A stretch of 64,000 bases of DNA from the NCBI GenBank assembly GCA_016839705.1, contig JAEOTR010000017.1:55396-119395 (forward strand), read 5' to 3'. Under the pieces are notes generated by a model. The model ran no database searches. It worked only from the letters and a program-made list of their open reading frames with translations, and was not told the origin of the DNA. Made by a program: the position numbers and the translations under genes. This document shows positions 26,398-36,255 of the stretch, in pieces. Numbering within the stretch: position 1 is the stretch's first letter; every line of letters starts with the position of its first letter. Source of the stretch: Promethearchaeota archaeon (GTDB lineage Archaea > Asgardarchaeota > Lokiarchaeia > Sigyniarchaeales > SOKP01).

Positions 26398-27489
26398 ATC
26401 ATTGAAAAATTTCGAGCAGTAATCGATGATAATAATTCAGTTTCATTTTATAATAAAAAAAAGAGATCCGTATGTGTCATCAGAAGAGACTTAGCAAAAA
26501 TGTATGAAATTGAAGTAGAAGCCTCAGAAGCTCCAGTTTTAAATAAGATATTAAACGATCCTGAACCATATGAAAGCTCTATGGCAGATGTAAAAATTCT
26601 TGAAGAGGAAATATTTCCAATAAACGAGGCATTCCAGAAAGTTTTTGGTGTGGACAAAGAATTTAAATTGAACTCTATAAAATTAGCTATTGGTAGCAAT
26701 TATAATGATTATGTCACTATTGGGGAAAACGACTTAATTCGCTTTGATGTAAAGCCCACACTTACAGGATTAAATACATTTATTGAAGAAAATAAAGAAA
26801 GTATTCTAGGTTTTTTAGACTGTGAATATGTTAGTGAAGAAGGAAATGTTTTCTATTTAAATTGTAGCAAGAAAAATGTTTCTGAAAATATATTTTCCAT
26901 TAAGTTATTAATTCTTGCATCAATGCAACAGAGAGGTTTTTTCCTTCAACAAGAGCATAAGTATTATGGTTTACAACTCTATATTGTTATAGAATCAAGA
27001 CACCCAAATGAAAACAAATTACTTGAATTTCTAAAAGAATTGGGATTTGATTGGGAGTTAATATTCTTTCGAAGGGAATTAGCTATTCATGATTGGACTG
27101 AAATTGAATGTGAGAAAAATTCTGAAAATCTTAAAAGTTTTCTACGAACAAAATATGAAACATTGAATTACTTTGATGTAAATAATATCCTTCGTTTAGT
27201 TGTTAAGAACCAATTACCTTTTAAAGTAGCTGATAAAATGGCATCTTTATTGTATAAAATGAAAAATGAAAGAGTTTCTCGATTTCAAGATCGTCGATAT
27301 CAAGAAAATGCATATCAAGAAGAACAAGTTCAGCAAGATGAGTACTCAATTACTCTTAAAAAAGCTGAAGTTGCTGCTTCTGCTAAACTTGCCTGTGCCT
27401 ATTTAGGAATACAAAAGAAAATTAACTTTGATAGAGATATCTCTATCGAGGAAATTTCGAAGTATGAAGATGAATTAACAAATATATAG
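26398..27489 (+). CDS. Protein of unknown function with unresolved non-ATG start
   Basis: Not recognised. The first ATG is at 26500, but the frame is open back to a stop at 26347-26349 and the extension has protein-like sequence (ENKIIEKFRAVIDDNNSV, SVCVIRRDLAKMYEIEVE) with no ATG, GTG or TTG. Candidate starts are ATT 26356, ATC 26398 and ATT 26401; a GAGGAG purine tract lies at 26366-26371. The start given is therefore a guess. The body is a soluble mixed alpha/beta protein. The C-terminal ~100 residues contain a Gln/Tyr/Glu-rich stretch (FQDRRYQENAYQEEQVQQDE) and a final helical segment. It is convergent with mch over 50 bases. Confidence 0.6.
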   Translation: MIEKFRAVIDDNNSVSFYNKKKRSVCVIRRDLAKMYEIEVEASEAPVLNKILNDPEPYESSMADVKILEEEIFPINEAFQKVFGVDKEFKLNSIKLAIGSNYNDYVTIGENDLIRFDVKPTLTGLNTFIEENKESILGFLDCEYVSEEGNVFYLNCSKKNVSENIFSIKLLILASMQQRGFFLQQEHKYYGLQLYIVIESRHPNENKLLEFLKELGFDWELIFFRRELAIHDWTEIECEKNSENLKSFLRTKYETLNYFDVNNILRLVVKNQLPFKVADKMASLLYKMKNERVSRFQDRRYQENAYQEEQVQQDEYSITLKKAEVAASAKLACAYLGIQKKINFDRDISIEEISKYEDELTNI

Positions 27490-27541
27490 TGTTTTTTAAA
27501 ATCTTCAATTTTAAAAAAAAAAAGAAATTTCCTATTTTTTT

Positions 27542-28537
27542 CTATTCTAATCCATAAGATTGCTTTAATAAAGAATGATTTAGTTTTCCAACAGTTATAC
27601 TTTTTCCAGTTATGGTATTAGTAACTGTATATTTTGCAGGAGCAAATAAGCCTGGATCAATGTCGTAAAAGTTATAATTTGCTTCTTTAAACGTTTCTAT
27701 AAAGGGTTTTCCATAACTGGAAGATGTGTTAGCTGGAGCTTTCTTAATAAGTTCAAATAATTCCCCCTCTTTTTCTTTTTCAACCTCAATTGTATAATAC
27801 GTCATCCCCGCGGCACTAATAGAATCATTTGTGCGACCCATCGCTCCTAAATCATCTTTAGCAATTGGTGCGATTGTTGTGGTTCCAAAACCATCCTTTA
27901 TTATATCAATCGGAAATTTTATTTCATGTAATTTATGGATTCCAGTTTCTACAATTCTGGCAGCCACTTGAATAGAGCCAGTTAAACACGCTGTTGGGGC
28001 ACAAACAGCATAAGTCTTGTTTGTATCAACTCCACATTTTTCTGCCACAAACTCCATTACTTCTTCATTTGGTAATTTGGAGGTTTCAAAAACGATAACA
28101 GCATATTCTGAATTATCAGAATAGTTAATTTCATCAAAAAGTTTCTCGACTCTGCTTTTGGCTCGAGCGGGTCCCGAACCTAATGATTGAAAAATTACTT
28201 TTTTTTTCAATTCCCCATTTTTTTCTACTTCCTTTTTCAATTTTACACTCCATCCTGCTAATTGAGAAGCCATACATGATATTAACGGTTCTGAAGTATA
28301 GACATTAACGCTTGGTATGAAATTATTATCTAAGTTATAATGTGAAAATCTAATAGTCCCTAAACCGCCCATACATATTTCTCCAACTAGTTTTCCGCCT
28401 ATCCATGAAGCTCTTGTTAGATCCAGAACAATGGAGTTATTGCCTAGGGTATGAACCCCAACATTATAAATCTCTTTATGATTAATTATTTTTTCGACAA
28501 TATTTTTAGCAAGTTCGTTAATTTGTACATGATGCAC
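27542..28537 (-). CDS. mch: Methenyl-tetrahydromethanopterin cyclohydrolase
   Basis: Interconverts N5,N10-methenyl-H4MPT and N5-formyl-H4MPT in the archaeal C1 (Wood-Ljungdahl/methanogenesis-like) branch. Typical Mch sequence: the N-terminal helix, GVHTLGNNSIVLD, GGKLVGEICMGGLGTI, SCMASQLAGWSV, SLGSGPARAK, TGSIQVAARIVETGIHKL and GRTNDSISAAGMTYY. 331 residues, normal length (~320). The start is GTG at 28537 with an AAGGTG Shine-Dalgarno 8 bases upstream. Divergent from the DHH nuclease gene. Complements mtd and ftr at 35.4-37.3 kb. Confidence 0.96.
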   Translation of the reverse strand: MHHVQINELAKNIVEKIINHKEIYNVGVHTLGNNSIVLDLTRASWIGGKLVGEICMGGLGTIRFSHYNLDNNFIPSVNVYTSEPLISCMASQLAGWSVKLKKEVEKNGELKKKVIFQSLGSGPARAKSRVEKLFDEINYSDNSEYAVIVFETSKLPNEEVMEFVAEKCGVDTNKTYAVCAPTACLTGSIQVAARIVETGIHKLHEIKFPIDIIKDGFGTTTIAPIAKDDLGAMGRTNDSISAAGMTYYTIEVEKEKEGELFELIKKAPANTSSSYGKPFIETFKEANYNFYDIDPGLFAPAKYTVTNTITGKSITVGKLNHSLLKQSYGLE

Positions 28538-28661
28538 TTATTTTCACCTTGTTAAATTTACTTTTTTAATTGAGTATTTATTATTATTTTGATATTTTAT
28601 TTTATTATAGTATAGTATATTTTCAATTTTGAATTTATGATTATTTTATTTTATCAAAAAA

Positions 28662-30182
28662 ATGAATGATGAAAATAGCAAATTAGAAAAATTGAATGTT
28701 GATCTTAGAAGGATTAAACATTCATTTTTAAGCTATGTTAAGAATTTAAAAGCTCCTATTCAGGTATATACTCATCTAGATGCTGATGGTATTAGCTCAG
28801 GAGCCATTCTTGGTAAAATGTTATATCGAGAAAACATTCCCTTTCAAATTACTGTACTAAGACAATTAGAAAGAAGGGAAATTGAAAAAATTTCAGATAA
28901 ACTTAAGGATTATAATAATTACTTAATCTTTTCTGATTTTGGAAGTGGTCAATATCAAGAATTACAATCAGAATTGATTCAAAATAGCAATAGCAAGGAC
29001 TTCTTAATTTTAGACCATCATATTCCTCAGAATGTTTCTTCAAAAGAAGATCTTAATTTAATTGAAGAAATCCATGAACTAACAAAAGAGTGGCATATTA
29101 ATCCTTATTTTTTTGGGATTGACGGAAGTTTAGAAATTTCTGGTGCGGGTTTATCTTATTTTTTTGCTAAATGTGTAAATCCCGAAAACATAGATTTATC
29201 TCCCATTGCTTTAATTGGAGCTGTCGGAGACATCCAAAATCAAGGATTAAATAAATCATTTCTCGGAGTAAACAAATTGATTTTAGAAGATGCTATGAAC
29301 TCTGGAAATATTGAAGTTGTAAATGACTTAAATTTTTCAACATTAAAGCCACTAAATGAAGCAATTGCCTATTCAAAAGAAATTAATCTGCCGGGGTTAT
29401 CTAAAGATGTAAATAGAACATTGATTTTTTTAAAGACTAAAGGAATTCTAATGGAAAATTCTGAAGGTAAGGTGAAAACATTGAATGAATTAGATCAAGA
29501 TGAAAAACAAAAGATTTCCTCAGCAATTATTGAATATGCCTCTATAAAGCTAGATCTAGAACCTAAAAAAATCATAAAAAAATTAGTTGTGAATAGATAT
29601 CTCTTAAAAAATGAGTTGATTGGCTCAGAAATTCATGATATTAAAGAGTTTTCCAATCTTCTAAATGCTTGTGGTCGGACTCATAATGCCTCCTTAGGGA
29701 TTGCAATTGCAATGGGAGATAGAAAGGATATTTATCAGCAATCTAAGGATGTGTTAAACTTATACAGAAAATCACTAGTTGAAAGCCTTTCTTGGATTGA
29801 AACCAATGATAAAATCCAACATAAAGAATCAATACAATATTTTTTTGGAGAAGATGTAATACCTGAAAGTATTATAGGTACAATAACTTCTATACTAATT
29901 TTTGAACATGGTAAGGGAGTTGATATTTCAAAACCCATATTTGGATTAGCTAAAAGAAACGATGAGAACGTATATAAGGTTTCAGCAAGAGCGCATGAAA
30001 AAATAGTTAAAGAAGGGGTAAACCTTTCAATAGTCATTAGAAAGGCAAGTAATCTTTCTAATATTGATAGCTTAGGTGGCGGACACCCTCCCGCAGCAGG
30101 AACAAAGATTCCTATTGATAAAGTAGATGAATTTCTAGAAAATTGTAACAAAATAACTCGAAATCAATTACAGAAGGATTAA
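28662..30182 (+). CDS. DHH-family RecJ-like nuclease/phosphoesterase
   Basis: Archaeal RecJ/GAN-type enzyme, manganese-dependent, acting on single-stranded DNA or RNA and, in some archaea, bound to the CMG replisome. Motifs: THLDADGISSGAILGKM (motif I, ~37-53), SDFGSG (motif II), DHHIPQ (motif III, the DHH signature, ~126), an Asp-bearing IGAVGDIQNQG (motif IV), and a DHHA1 domain ending SNIDSLGGGHPPAAGTKIP (GGGHxxAAG). 506 residues is slightly above the usual ~470. ATG at 28662. Next to the convergent beta-CASP RNase, so two nucleic-acid enzymes are adjacent. Confidence 0.9.
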   Translation: MNDENSKLEKLNVDLRRIKHSFLSYVKNLKAPIQVYTHLDADGISSGAILGKMLYRENIPFQITVLRQLERREIEKISDKLKDYNNYLIFSDFGSGQYQELQSELIQNSNSKDFLILDHHIPQNVSSKEDLNLIEEIHELTKEWHINPYFFGIDGSLEISGAGLSYFFAKCVNPENIDLSPIALIGAVGDIQNQGLNKSFLGVNKLILEDAMNSGNIEVVNDLNFSTLKPLNEAIAYSKEINLPGLSKDVNRTLIFLKTKGILMENSEGKVKTLNELDQDEKQKISSAIIEYASIKLDLEPKKIIKKLVVNRYLLKNELIGSEIHDIKEFSNLLNACGRTHNASLGIAIAMGDRKDIYQQSKDVLNLYRKSLVESLSWIETNDKIQHKESIQYFFGEDVIPESIIGTITSILIFEHGKGVDISKPIFGLAKRNDENVYKVSARAHEKIVKEGVNLSIVIRKASNLSNIDSLGGGHPPAAGTKIPIDKVDEFLENCNKITRNQLQKD

Positions 30183-30221
30183 TTTCACATTCTGTTAATC
30201 AAACTGATAAAAGAGATAAAC

Positions 30222-31529
30222 TTAAATGTGATACACCTCTCCCGTTTCAGGAGCTACTGAATTGTAATTTTTAGAAGTTAATTCACTTGCTAAACTAGTT
30301 GTTGATTTATTATCTCCATGGATACAGAAAATGTCCTTATTTGATTTCCTTTCAAAATTCAATTTTTGAATATAACTATGTATATTTTCGTTATCAGAAT
30401 GACTTGAGAAGTCAAAATACTTATAATCACACAATGCTTCGATATGTAAATCCACAGATTTATTTCGATTTCTTTTCAATTCTTTAAATTCAAAAAAACC
30501 ATTATCTATTAATGCTCTTCCCGGTGACCCTTCAACTTGATACCCTACCAGATAAACTGCCGATGTGGTATCAGTTAATATCGATGGGATATAGTCAAGA
30601 GCAGCACCCCCTTTTAACATACCAGATGGTGATATTATTACCCCATTAGATTGTTTAGCATTATGTCTTATTTTCCGTGTTGATACAAACTGTGCTTTTC
30701 GTATAGCTCTTCTAAATAATTTAATATTTCTTATGAAATCAGGGAAATCTAAATATATTGTGGAAATTTTTCTGGCTAAACCGTCAATAAATATTTTTCC
30801 TTTAAAATTATATTTCTCTAATATTAGTAATGCTTCCTGGGAACGGGCAACACCAAACGCAGGTATTAATACTGTACCTCCATTATCTATGATATTTGTA
30901 ATTTTCTCTACAAATTCTATCTCAAGCTGTTCTCGAGGAGGATGCTTCCTAAGGGCATAGGTGGATTCCATAATTAAGGCATCAATTTCAGGGATTTCGG
31001 TTGGATTTGCAGGATTAATCAAATTAGTTGTTTGAGTATTTATATCTCCTGTATATAGAATCTTTTTGTTATCTACTTCAAGCAAAATAGAGACACTTCC
31101 TGGAATGTGACCCGCATCCATAAAAGTTATATAAAAATCATCCTCTATTCTCTGACGTGTTTTATTTTTAAGAAAATATGAATTTTGTCGTAAATAATCT
31201 AATTCCCTATATCCAAAAGGATAGGGATAATTTGAGATCTTTATCATATCCCTAATTAAAACTTCTGCTATCGCAAGGGATATTGAATTTGTAAAGAAAG
31301 GAACTGTTTCAGTCTTGTATAAAAAAGGTAATCCCCCTGAATGATCGATATGACTATGAGTTAATGCTATAGCCTTAAGATTATTGATGTGAGCTTTGTG
31401 TGGTAATCTATCTTCTCCATTAAATCCTATACCATAATCTAAAATGCATTGAGCTCCACTCTTCGATTCTACTAATATTCCAGAACGTCCTATTTCCCTA
31501 CAACTTCCTAAGAATGAGATCTTAACCAT
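30222..31529 (-). CDS. Metallo-beta-lactamase/beta-CASP RNase (aCPSF/RNase J-like)
   Basis: Zinc-dependent RNA nuclease fold. The metallo-beta-lactamase motif THSHIDHSGGLP (HxHxDH) is at ~60-70, then DAGHIPGSVSILLE, and GDINTQ. The beta-CASP part has MESTYALRKHPPRE (motif 4/A), IPAFGVARSQEALL, SPSGMLKGGAALDYI (motif B-like) and a final HSDNEN plus IHGDNKST metal His region (motif C). 435 residues from the ATG at 31529; 14 further upstream codons are hydrophobic and unlikely to be translated. No KH domain, so it is closer to the short aCPSF2/RNase J group. Role: RNA processing or 5'-3' decay. Confidence 0.9.
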   Translation of the reverse strand: MVKISFLGSCREIGRSGILVESKSGAQCILDYGIGFNGEDRLPHKAHINNLKAIALTHSHIDHSGGLPFLYKTETVPFFTNSISLAIAEVLIRDMIKISNYPYPFGYRELDYLRQNSYFLKNKTRQRIEDDFYITFMDAGHIPGSVSILLEVDNKKILYTGDINTQTTNLINPANPTEIPEIDALIMESTYALRKHPPREQLEIEFVEKITNIIDNGGTVLIPAFGVARSQEALLILEKYNFKGKIFIDGLARKISTIYLDFPDFIRNIKLFRRAIRKAQFVSTRKIRHNAKQSNGVIISPSGMLKGGAALDYIPSILTDTTSAVYLVGYQVEGSPGRALIDNGFFEFKELKRNRNKSVDLHIEALCDYKYFDFSSHSDNENIHSYIQKLNFERKSNKDIFCIHGDNKSTTSLASELTSKNYNSVAPETGEVYHI

Positions 31530-31681
31530 AATAGCTTTAAAAATTATAAAATATCTTAATTTTAAAAACAATTAAATGAATATCAATTTTTTTATAAAAT
31601 TTCAATTGTTGATTTAATTCTTTAAATTTACACGGTTTATTTTTGTATTTAGGTAAAAAAAGGTTAGGTGAAAAAGAGAAG

Positions 31682-32431
31682 TTATTTTATTTTAGTTATA
31701 GTTTTTGTCAATAAGGCGATTACATTATTTACATTTTTACCAAAAATTTCTAGAATTTCTTCCCATGTAACCGGTTCTTCATCTTCTTTCCAACAGTCAT
31801 AATCTGTGGACATTGCAATCGCAGCATAGGGGATGCCAGCTTCATTCGCTAAAATTGTTTCGGGAGTTATACTCATATTTATCACGTCTGCACCCCATAT
31901 TCTAAACATTTTTGATTCAGCTCGAGTAGAAAATCTTGGACCTTCAATAGTAACCACTGTTCCTGTTTTATGATACTTAAGACTTAATTCGTTTGCAGTT
32001 TCAATAAGAATTTCTCTTAATTCTTTAGAATAAGGATCTGCCATTGGAGTATGTTTCATATCCCCAGGAGCAAATTCTTCAAAAAAAGATATTTTTCGGA
32101 ATCGAGTAAAATCTATAAACTGATCAAGGATAACGAGATCGCCTCTTTCGATCTCTTCTCTTAAACTTCCACATGCTGTTGTTGCAAGAATATGGGAACA
32201 CCCTTGATCTTTTAATGCTTGTATATTAGCTCTATAATTTATTTGCGTTGGGGGGATTGTATGCTCTCTTCCATGCCTAGCTAAGAGGATAACCTCAACA
32301 TCATTAATCTTTCCTAGTTTTAAAGGAGAACTAGGCTTTCCATAAGGAGTGTCAACTGCTATATCTTTAGCATCCTTTAAAATTTCCGGATCATCCAATC
32401 CAGAGCCACCAATAATACCTATTTTAACCAT
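31682..32431 (-). CDS. mtnP: S-methyl-5'-thioadenosine phosphorylase
   Basis: Phosphorolysis of methylthioadenosine to adenine and methylthioribose-1-phosphate. Hallmarks: [14 protein letters not shown] at the start, [35 protein letters not shown] (phosphate and ribose site), [11 protein letters not shown], a [14 protein letters not shown] segment, [15 protein letters not shown] and the [13 protein letters not shown] segment typical of true MTAP rather than MTIP. 249 residues. Forms a purine-salvage group with the PfkB kinase (divergent, next) and apt. Confidence 0.93.
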   Translation of the reverse strand: MVKIGIIGGSGLDDPEILKDAKDIAVDTPYGKPSSPLKLGKINDVEVILLARHGREHTIPPTQINYRANIQALKDQGCSHILATTACGSLREEIERGDLVILDQFIDFTRFRKISFFEEFAPGDMKHTPMADPYSKELREILIETANELSLKYHKTGTVVTIEGPRFSTRAESKMFRIWGADVINMSITPETILANEAGIPYAAIAMSTDYDCWKEDEEPVTWEEILEIFGKNVNNVIALLTKTITKIK

Positions 32432-32584
32432 AACTATTCAACAATTTAGAGTTTTTAACTTATAAAATTTAAAATTTAATAAATTATTTTTTAAAAAACA
32501 TACCCAATACTGCTAAATATTAAAAAGTTTTAACTTAATATTGATTAGTGCAAAATATATCTCTAAATTTTAATTGATGGTTTT

Positions 32585-33583
32585 ATGAAAAAAAACAAAG
32601 TGCTCGTACTTGGATCATTGGCTTTTGACTATATTATGAGTTTTAAAGAGAATTTCATTAATGCTGTGTCGATCGACCATGATAAAGAAGAATATCAAAG
32701 TACTGTCACTGCTGATAGTCGTCATAAATTTTTTGGTGGAACCGCTGGTAATATTGCTTATAATCTAGGATTACTCAATATAGCAGAAGTTTCTCTGTTT
32801 GGATCTGTTGGAAACGATTTTGAAACATTGGGATATAAAGACCATATCAAAAAGTTTAGAAATATAAACCTTAAAGTCGATAAGTACGATGAACTTTTCA
32901 CTGCAGCTTGTTACATCGTGAATGATATTAAATCTAATCAAATGATTATTTTTCATGGTGGAGCTTTAGATAGGTGTACAGATATCGACTTAACTGCAAA
33001 AATCTCAAATCCAGAAGAGTTCATTTACGCAATAAATTCAACACAAAGTGTAGAAGCTATGACGAATTTTACTATTCAATTAAATAAATTAAATATTCCC
33101 TCGATATTTGATCCTGGCCAAGTTACACCTCTTTTCCAGAGAAAAAATCTAAATGATATTCTAAAAAAATCAAATATTTTGATAGGGAATAATCATGAGA
33201 TAAAACAAATTAAAAATAAATCAGGATTATCTGAAGAAACTATACTTGAATATGTTAAAGCAATTATTACTACAAAAGGATCTGAGGGTTCGGAGTTAAC
33301 CTATAAAGATCAAAATAAAACAATATATAAAACACAAATTCCTATTGCAACCCCTATAAAAGTTGAAGATACTACTGGGGCGGGAGATGGATATCGGGCA
33401 GGAATACTCACAGGTTTAGTGCTTAATATGACATTGTTAGATTCCTGTAGATTAGGTGCTATTATTGGCTCATTTGTAGTTGAAACTATAGGAGCTCAAA
33501 CACAAAATTTTAATGTTGAGCAAGTTAGAAAGAGGTTTTTTACTACATTTGGTTATACTCCTACTGAATTGGAAAATGTATAA
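32585..33583 (+). CDS. PfkB-family carbohydrate/nucleoside kinase
   Basis: Ribokinase-fold kinase. The N-terminal signature is GGTAGNIAYNLGLL (~57-70) and the C-terminal ATP/anion-hole motif DTTGAGDGYRAGILTGL (~260-276) contains the catalytic Asp. 332 residues is usual. Flanked by mtnP and apt, so adenosine or another nucleoside is a likely substrate, as in archaeal PfkB nucleoside kinases; ribose or other sugars remain possible. ATG at 32585, divergent from mtnP, convergent with apt. Confidence 0.85.
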   Translation: MKKNKVLVLGSLAFDYIMSFKENFINAVSIDHDKEEYQSTVTADSRHKFFGGTAGNIAYNLGLLNIAEVSLFGSVGNDFETLGYKDHIKKFRNINLKVDKYDELFTAACYIVNDIKSNQMIIFHGGALDRCTDIDLTAKISNPEEFIYAINSTQSVEAMTNFTIQLNKLNIPSIFDPGQVTPLFQRKNLNDILKKSNILIGNNHEIKQIKNKSGLSEETILEYVKAIITTKGSEGSELTYKDQNKTIYKTQIPIATPIKVEDTTGAGDGYRAGILTGLVLNMTLLDSCRLGAIIGSFVVETIGAQTQNFNVEQVRKRFFTTFGYTPTELENV

Positions 33584-33629
33584 AAAAAAAGGAAGTTCTA
33601 TTAATTGGTTTTTTAAGTATAAATAATCT

Positions 33630-34157
33630 TTATTCTTCAACAGGAATTTTAATTAGGGAAAGAACATTATAGCCGTCTAATTTATCTCTTCCGTGTAAAC
33701 TTCCTGTTAATTCTATTACAAAAGCAACACCGTTAACTACTCCCCCTGCTTTTTCAACCAAAGTACATGCCGCTTTTGCTGTACCACCAGTTGCTAATAA
33801 ATCATCAAAAACTAATACTTTTTCTCCTTTTTCAATTGCATCTTTATGCATTTCAATGGTGTCTGTACCATATTCTAGTTCATAAGTTTCACTCAACGTC
33901 TCAGCAGGTAATTTTCCAGGTTTTCTAATTAAAACAAATCCTGCCCCTAATTTGTATGCGATTACTCCCCCCCAAATATACCCTCTTGCTTCAATTGCTG
34001 TAACTTTAGATATCCCCCTATCTTTAAACTGATTTATTATATTGTCGCAAGATTCTTTAAATGGTGCATGAATCTTAGCTAAAGTGGTAATATCTTTAAA
34101 TTGAATTCCTTTAATTGGAAAATCAGGAACATTACGTATATATTTTAAAAGATCCAT
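33630..34157 (-). CDS. apt: Adenine phosphoribosyltransferase
   Basis: Adenine + PRPP to AMP. Family features: N-terminal IRNVPDFPIKGIQFKDITTL, IEARGYIWGGVIAYKLGAGFVLIRKPGKLP, then the PRPP-binding loop VLVFDDLLATGGTAKAA, and GVAFVIELTGSLHGRDKL at the C-terminus. 175 residues, normal. Uses the adenine released by the nearby mtnP product. ATG at 34157; ~250 AT-rich bases separate it from the divergent Rag-like GTPase. Confidence 0.95.
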   Translation of the reverse strand: MDLLKYIRNVPDFPIKGIQFKDITTLAKIHAPFKESCDNIINQFKDRGISKVTAIEARGYIWGGVIAYKLGAGFVLIRKPGKLPAETLSETYELEYGTDTIEMHKDAIEKGEKVLVFDDLLATGGTAKAACTLVEKAGGVVNGVAFVIELTGSLHGRDKLDGYNVLSLIKIPVEE

Positions 34158-34408
34158 TTTTTTCTTAAACCTTTAAATTTTTTTTTTTTGTATATTTTCA
34201 TTTAAATTATACTAAATTAAAAATTATGTTTAATTGAATTAAATCATCATTAGATCTTTTTACTCATATACTAAATTCTCTTTTTAAGAATTAGAAAAAA
34301 TTAAATAAAGAAAAAATTATAAAGATTATATAAAATCAATTAATTTAATAGAAAATAATATTAAATTATTAATCTCTTAATTAAAATCCAAAACTAACAC
34401 ACACAACG

Positions 34409-35365
34409 ATGAAAGTTCTTCTATTTGGACCTGCAGGTGCAGGTAAAACAAGTTTGATGAGGACAACTTGCTTAGGATATAACTTTATGAAAGTTCTTAA
34501 TTTAAAACCAACCAAGGGTGTTTCTAGAGAAAATTTCATTTTCCGAGGCATCTTAGAACTTTCTCTATGGGATTTAGGCGGGCAAGAAAGATATATAGAG
34601 CGTTACTTTTCAGAATCTCAACGTGAATTGATATTTTCAGAGGTAACAACAGCTGTTTTTATGGTTGATTCTGCAGTTGTAGAGGAGAGTGTTCGTGAGA
34701 TCTTCGATAACTTCTTAAAATATTTATTTGAATTTTCCCCAAAAATCGATCGTGCATACGTGTTGTTAAACAAGATTGATTTGCATGATTCAAATGAAGA
34801 CAAATATTATGAAATTTTATCTAAAGGATTAAATGGGAACTATAAAGATAAAATTTCATTTACACCTGTTTCTGTAAAGGAAGGGAGTGCCCAACATAGA
34901 CTAATTGAGATTTTAGATTTTGAAATCCAAAAGAATACTCTATCAATGCAACGTTTAGGAAAGATTCGACATCTATTAGATGAATTGAAAATTTATACTT
35001 TATCTGAATATATTCTATTTAATCAACCCGATGGTTTAATAATTGCTTCTACTTTTGGTAAATTCGAATCAAAACCTTTACAATTTATGAAATTTGAGAT
35101 TGGAACTTTAGATTCTAATATATACAGCATTTATCAGCAAATTATGGAGTTCCAGAATGTAACCAACCTTTCACCTTTAACTCTATCCACTGTTGTTTAT
35201 GAATCAGAGGAATGTTGGATATTGGTGAAAGAAATCATTAATGGTGCAGTTTTAATGGCAGTGACAAGAAATAAACAACCTGAAGTGTTTTCCAGCGTAA
35301 TGAATGCTCTTACGGGGGAAATTTTTGAAAATTTAAAGATCTATTTAAAATCTTCTGAGATTTAG
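34409..35365 (+). CDS. Rag/Gtr-like GTPase with C-terminal roadblock/longin-type domain
   Basis: The N-terminal G domain has a P-loop GPAGAGKTSL (~7-16), a G3 WDLGGQERY and G4 LNKIDL. The KPTKGVSRENF switch I resembles RagA/Gtr1. Residues ~185-318 form a mixed alpha/beta region (LSEYILFNQPDGLIIAS, CWILVKEIINGAVLMAV) fitting a roadblock/longin fold, as in eukaryotic Rag proteins. Total length 318, close to RagA (~313). In eukaryotes Rags recruit mTORC1 to lysosomes; Asgard homologues have unknown roles. It is a lone gene between apt and mtd, with no Ragulator-like neighbour. Confidence 0.88.
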   Translation: MKVLLFGPAGAGKTSLMRTTCLGYNFMKVLNLKPTKGVSRENFIFRGILELSLWDLGGQERYIERYFSESQRELIFSEVTTAVFMVDSAVVEESVREIFDNFLKYLFEFSPKIDRAYVLLNKIDLHDSNEDKYYEILSKGLNGNYKDKISFTPVSVKEGSAQHRLIEILDFEIQKNTLSMQRLGKIRHLLDELKIYTLSEYILFNQPDGLIIASTFGKFESKPLQFMKFEIGTLDSNIYSIYQQIMEFQNVTNLSPLTLSTVVYESEECWILVKEIINGAVLMAVTRNKQPEVFSSVMNALTGEIFENLKIYLKSSEI

Positions 35366-35418
35366 AAAAAAAAATAGAGATACAAAGAAAATTACTAATT
35401 TTCTCTTATATTTATTAA

Positions 35419-36255
35419 TTATTGTTCTTTATCATGAAGACCAATTTTAGTTAAGAAATGCTGTTTTGCATGATGAGGTCTTCTAACTACGGTATCATTA
35501 TATTTTTCAATTTCTCTAGCTTCATCACACATTAATGCTGCAGTTCTCATCATTTCATGGGCAGCAGCTAATAAAGGCATATACTCAGATCGCTCTTTCA
35601 ATTGAAAACAAGCTTTCCCTGTAACATTAGATACTGATGCTGCTAGTTCAAAAGCAGCAATAGCCTTAGCTTTTGCATAAGGATTAGAAAATTTAGCAGC
35701 TTCTGTTGCGATGTTCGAATCAATAAGAACTTGAGGTAATGTTGGTGATCTACCTTCGAGCATGTCAAGAATAACTTTATTTAATTCCTCAGCAATAACC
35801 TGAAGTGCTCCAGTGATCGCAAGAACCTTTAATAAATCGGAATTGAATATACTCATCTCAACTATGTCAAGAAAAGGTCTACGTGCCCCAATCATACTGT
35901 CACAATTTACCAAAAGATAACCCATGTTCTTTTCTTTTATTTCATCTACAGCCTTTTTAGCAGGAGCATCAGAAATTATAATTGTAGGAATACTACCCGC
36001 CATTTCTCGTGCAGATTTTGGTCCGGGCAAAGCGGCATTAGGACTTGACATTATTATCAATTCAGGTCCCCATTTTAACAAATCTTCCATCGTGTTAGTA
36101 CACATCTCTGGAGGGTGCATTTTTGCTCCTGAGGTAACTTCATGTACATTGATTCTAGTAGCTTCAGCGCGCTCATCCATTAAAAAAGCCAACAATAGTG
36201 ATGATCCTATAGTACCATTCTTCAAAATTCCAATCTTAAGTACTTTTTCGCTCAT
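35419..36255 (-). CDS. mtd: F420-dependent methylene-tetrahydromethanopterin dehydrogenase
   Basis: Reversible hydride transfer between methylene-H4MPT and F420, giving methenyl-H4MPT and F420H2. Typical Mtd sequence: KIGILKNGTIGSSLLLAFLMDERA, TSGAKMHPPE, SSPNAALPGPKSARE, the IISDAPAKKA segment, DSMIGARRPFLDI and the C-terminal RRPHHAKQHFLTKIGLHDK. 278 residues from the ATG at 36255 (three further codons upstream include an alternative ATG). Divergent from ftr across 170 AT-rich bases. It supplies the redox step between gcvT-derived methylene and Mch. Confidence 0.96.
   Translation of the reverse strand: MSEKVLKIGILKNGTIGSSLLLAFLMDERAEATRINVHEVTSGAKMHPPEMCTNTMEDLLKWGPELIIMSSPNAALPGPKSAREMAGSIPTIIISDAPAKKAVDEIKEKNMGYLLVNCDSMIGARRPFLDIVEMSIFNSDLLKVLAITGALQVIAEELNKVILDMLEGRSPTLPQVLIDSNIATEAAKFSNPYAKAKAIAAFELAASVSNVTGKACFQLKERSEYMPLLAAAHEMMRTAALMCDEAREIEKYNDTVVRRPHHAKQHFLTKIGLHDKEQ

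Noticed and set aside
29735..30151. A 138-codon minus-strand frame inside the DHH nuclease gene
   Set aside because: It is antisense to conserved DHHA1 motifs (GGGHPPAAG) and has no recognisable product.
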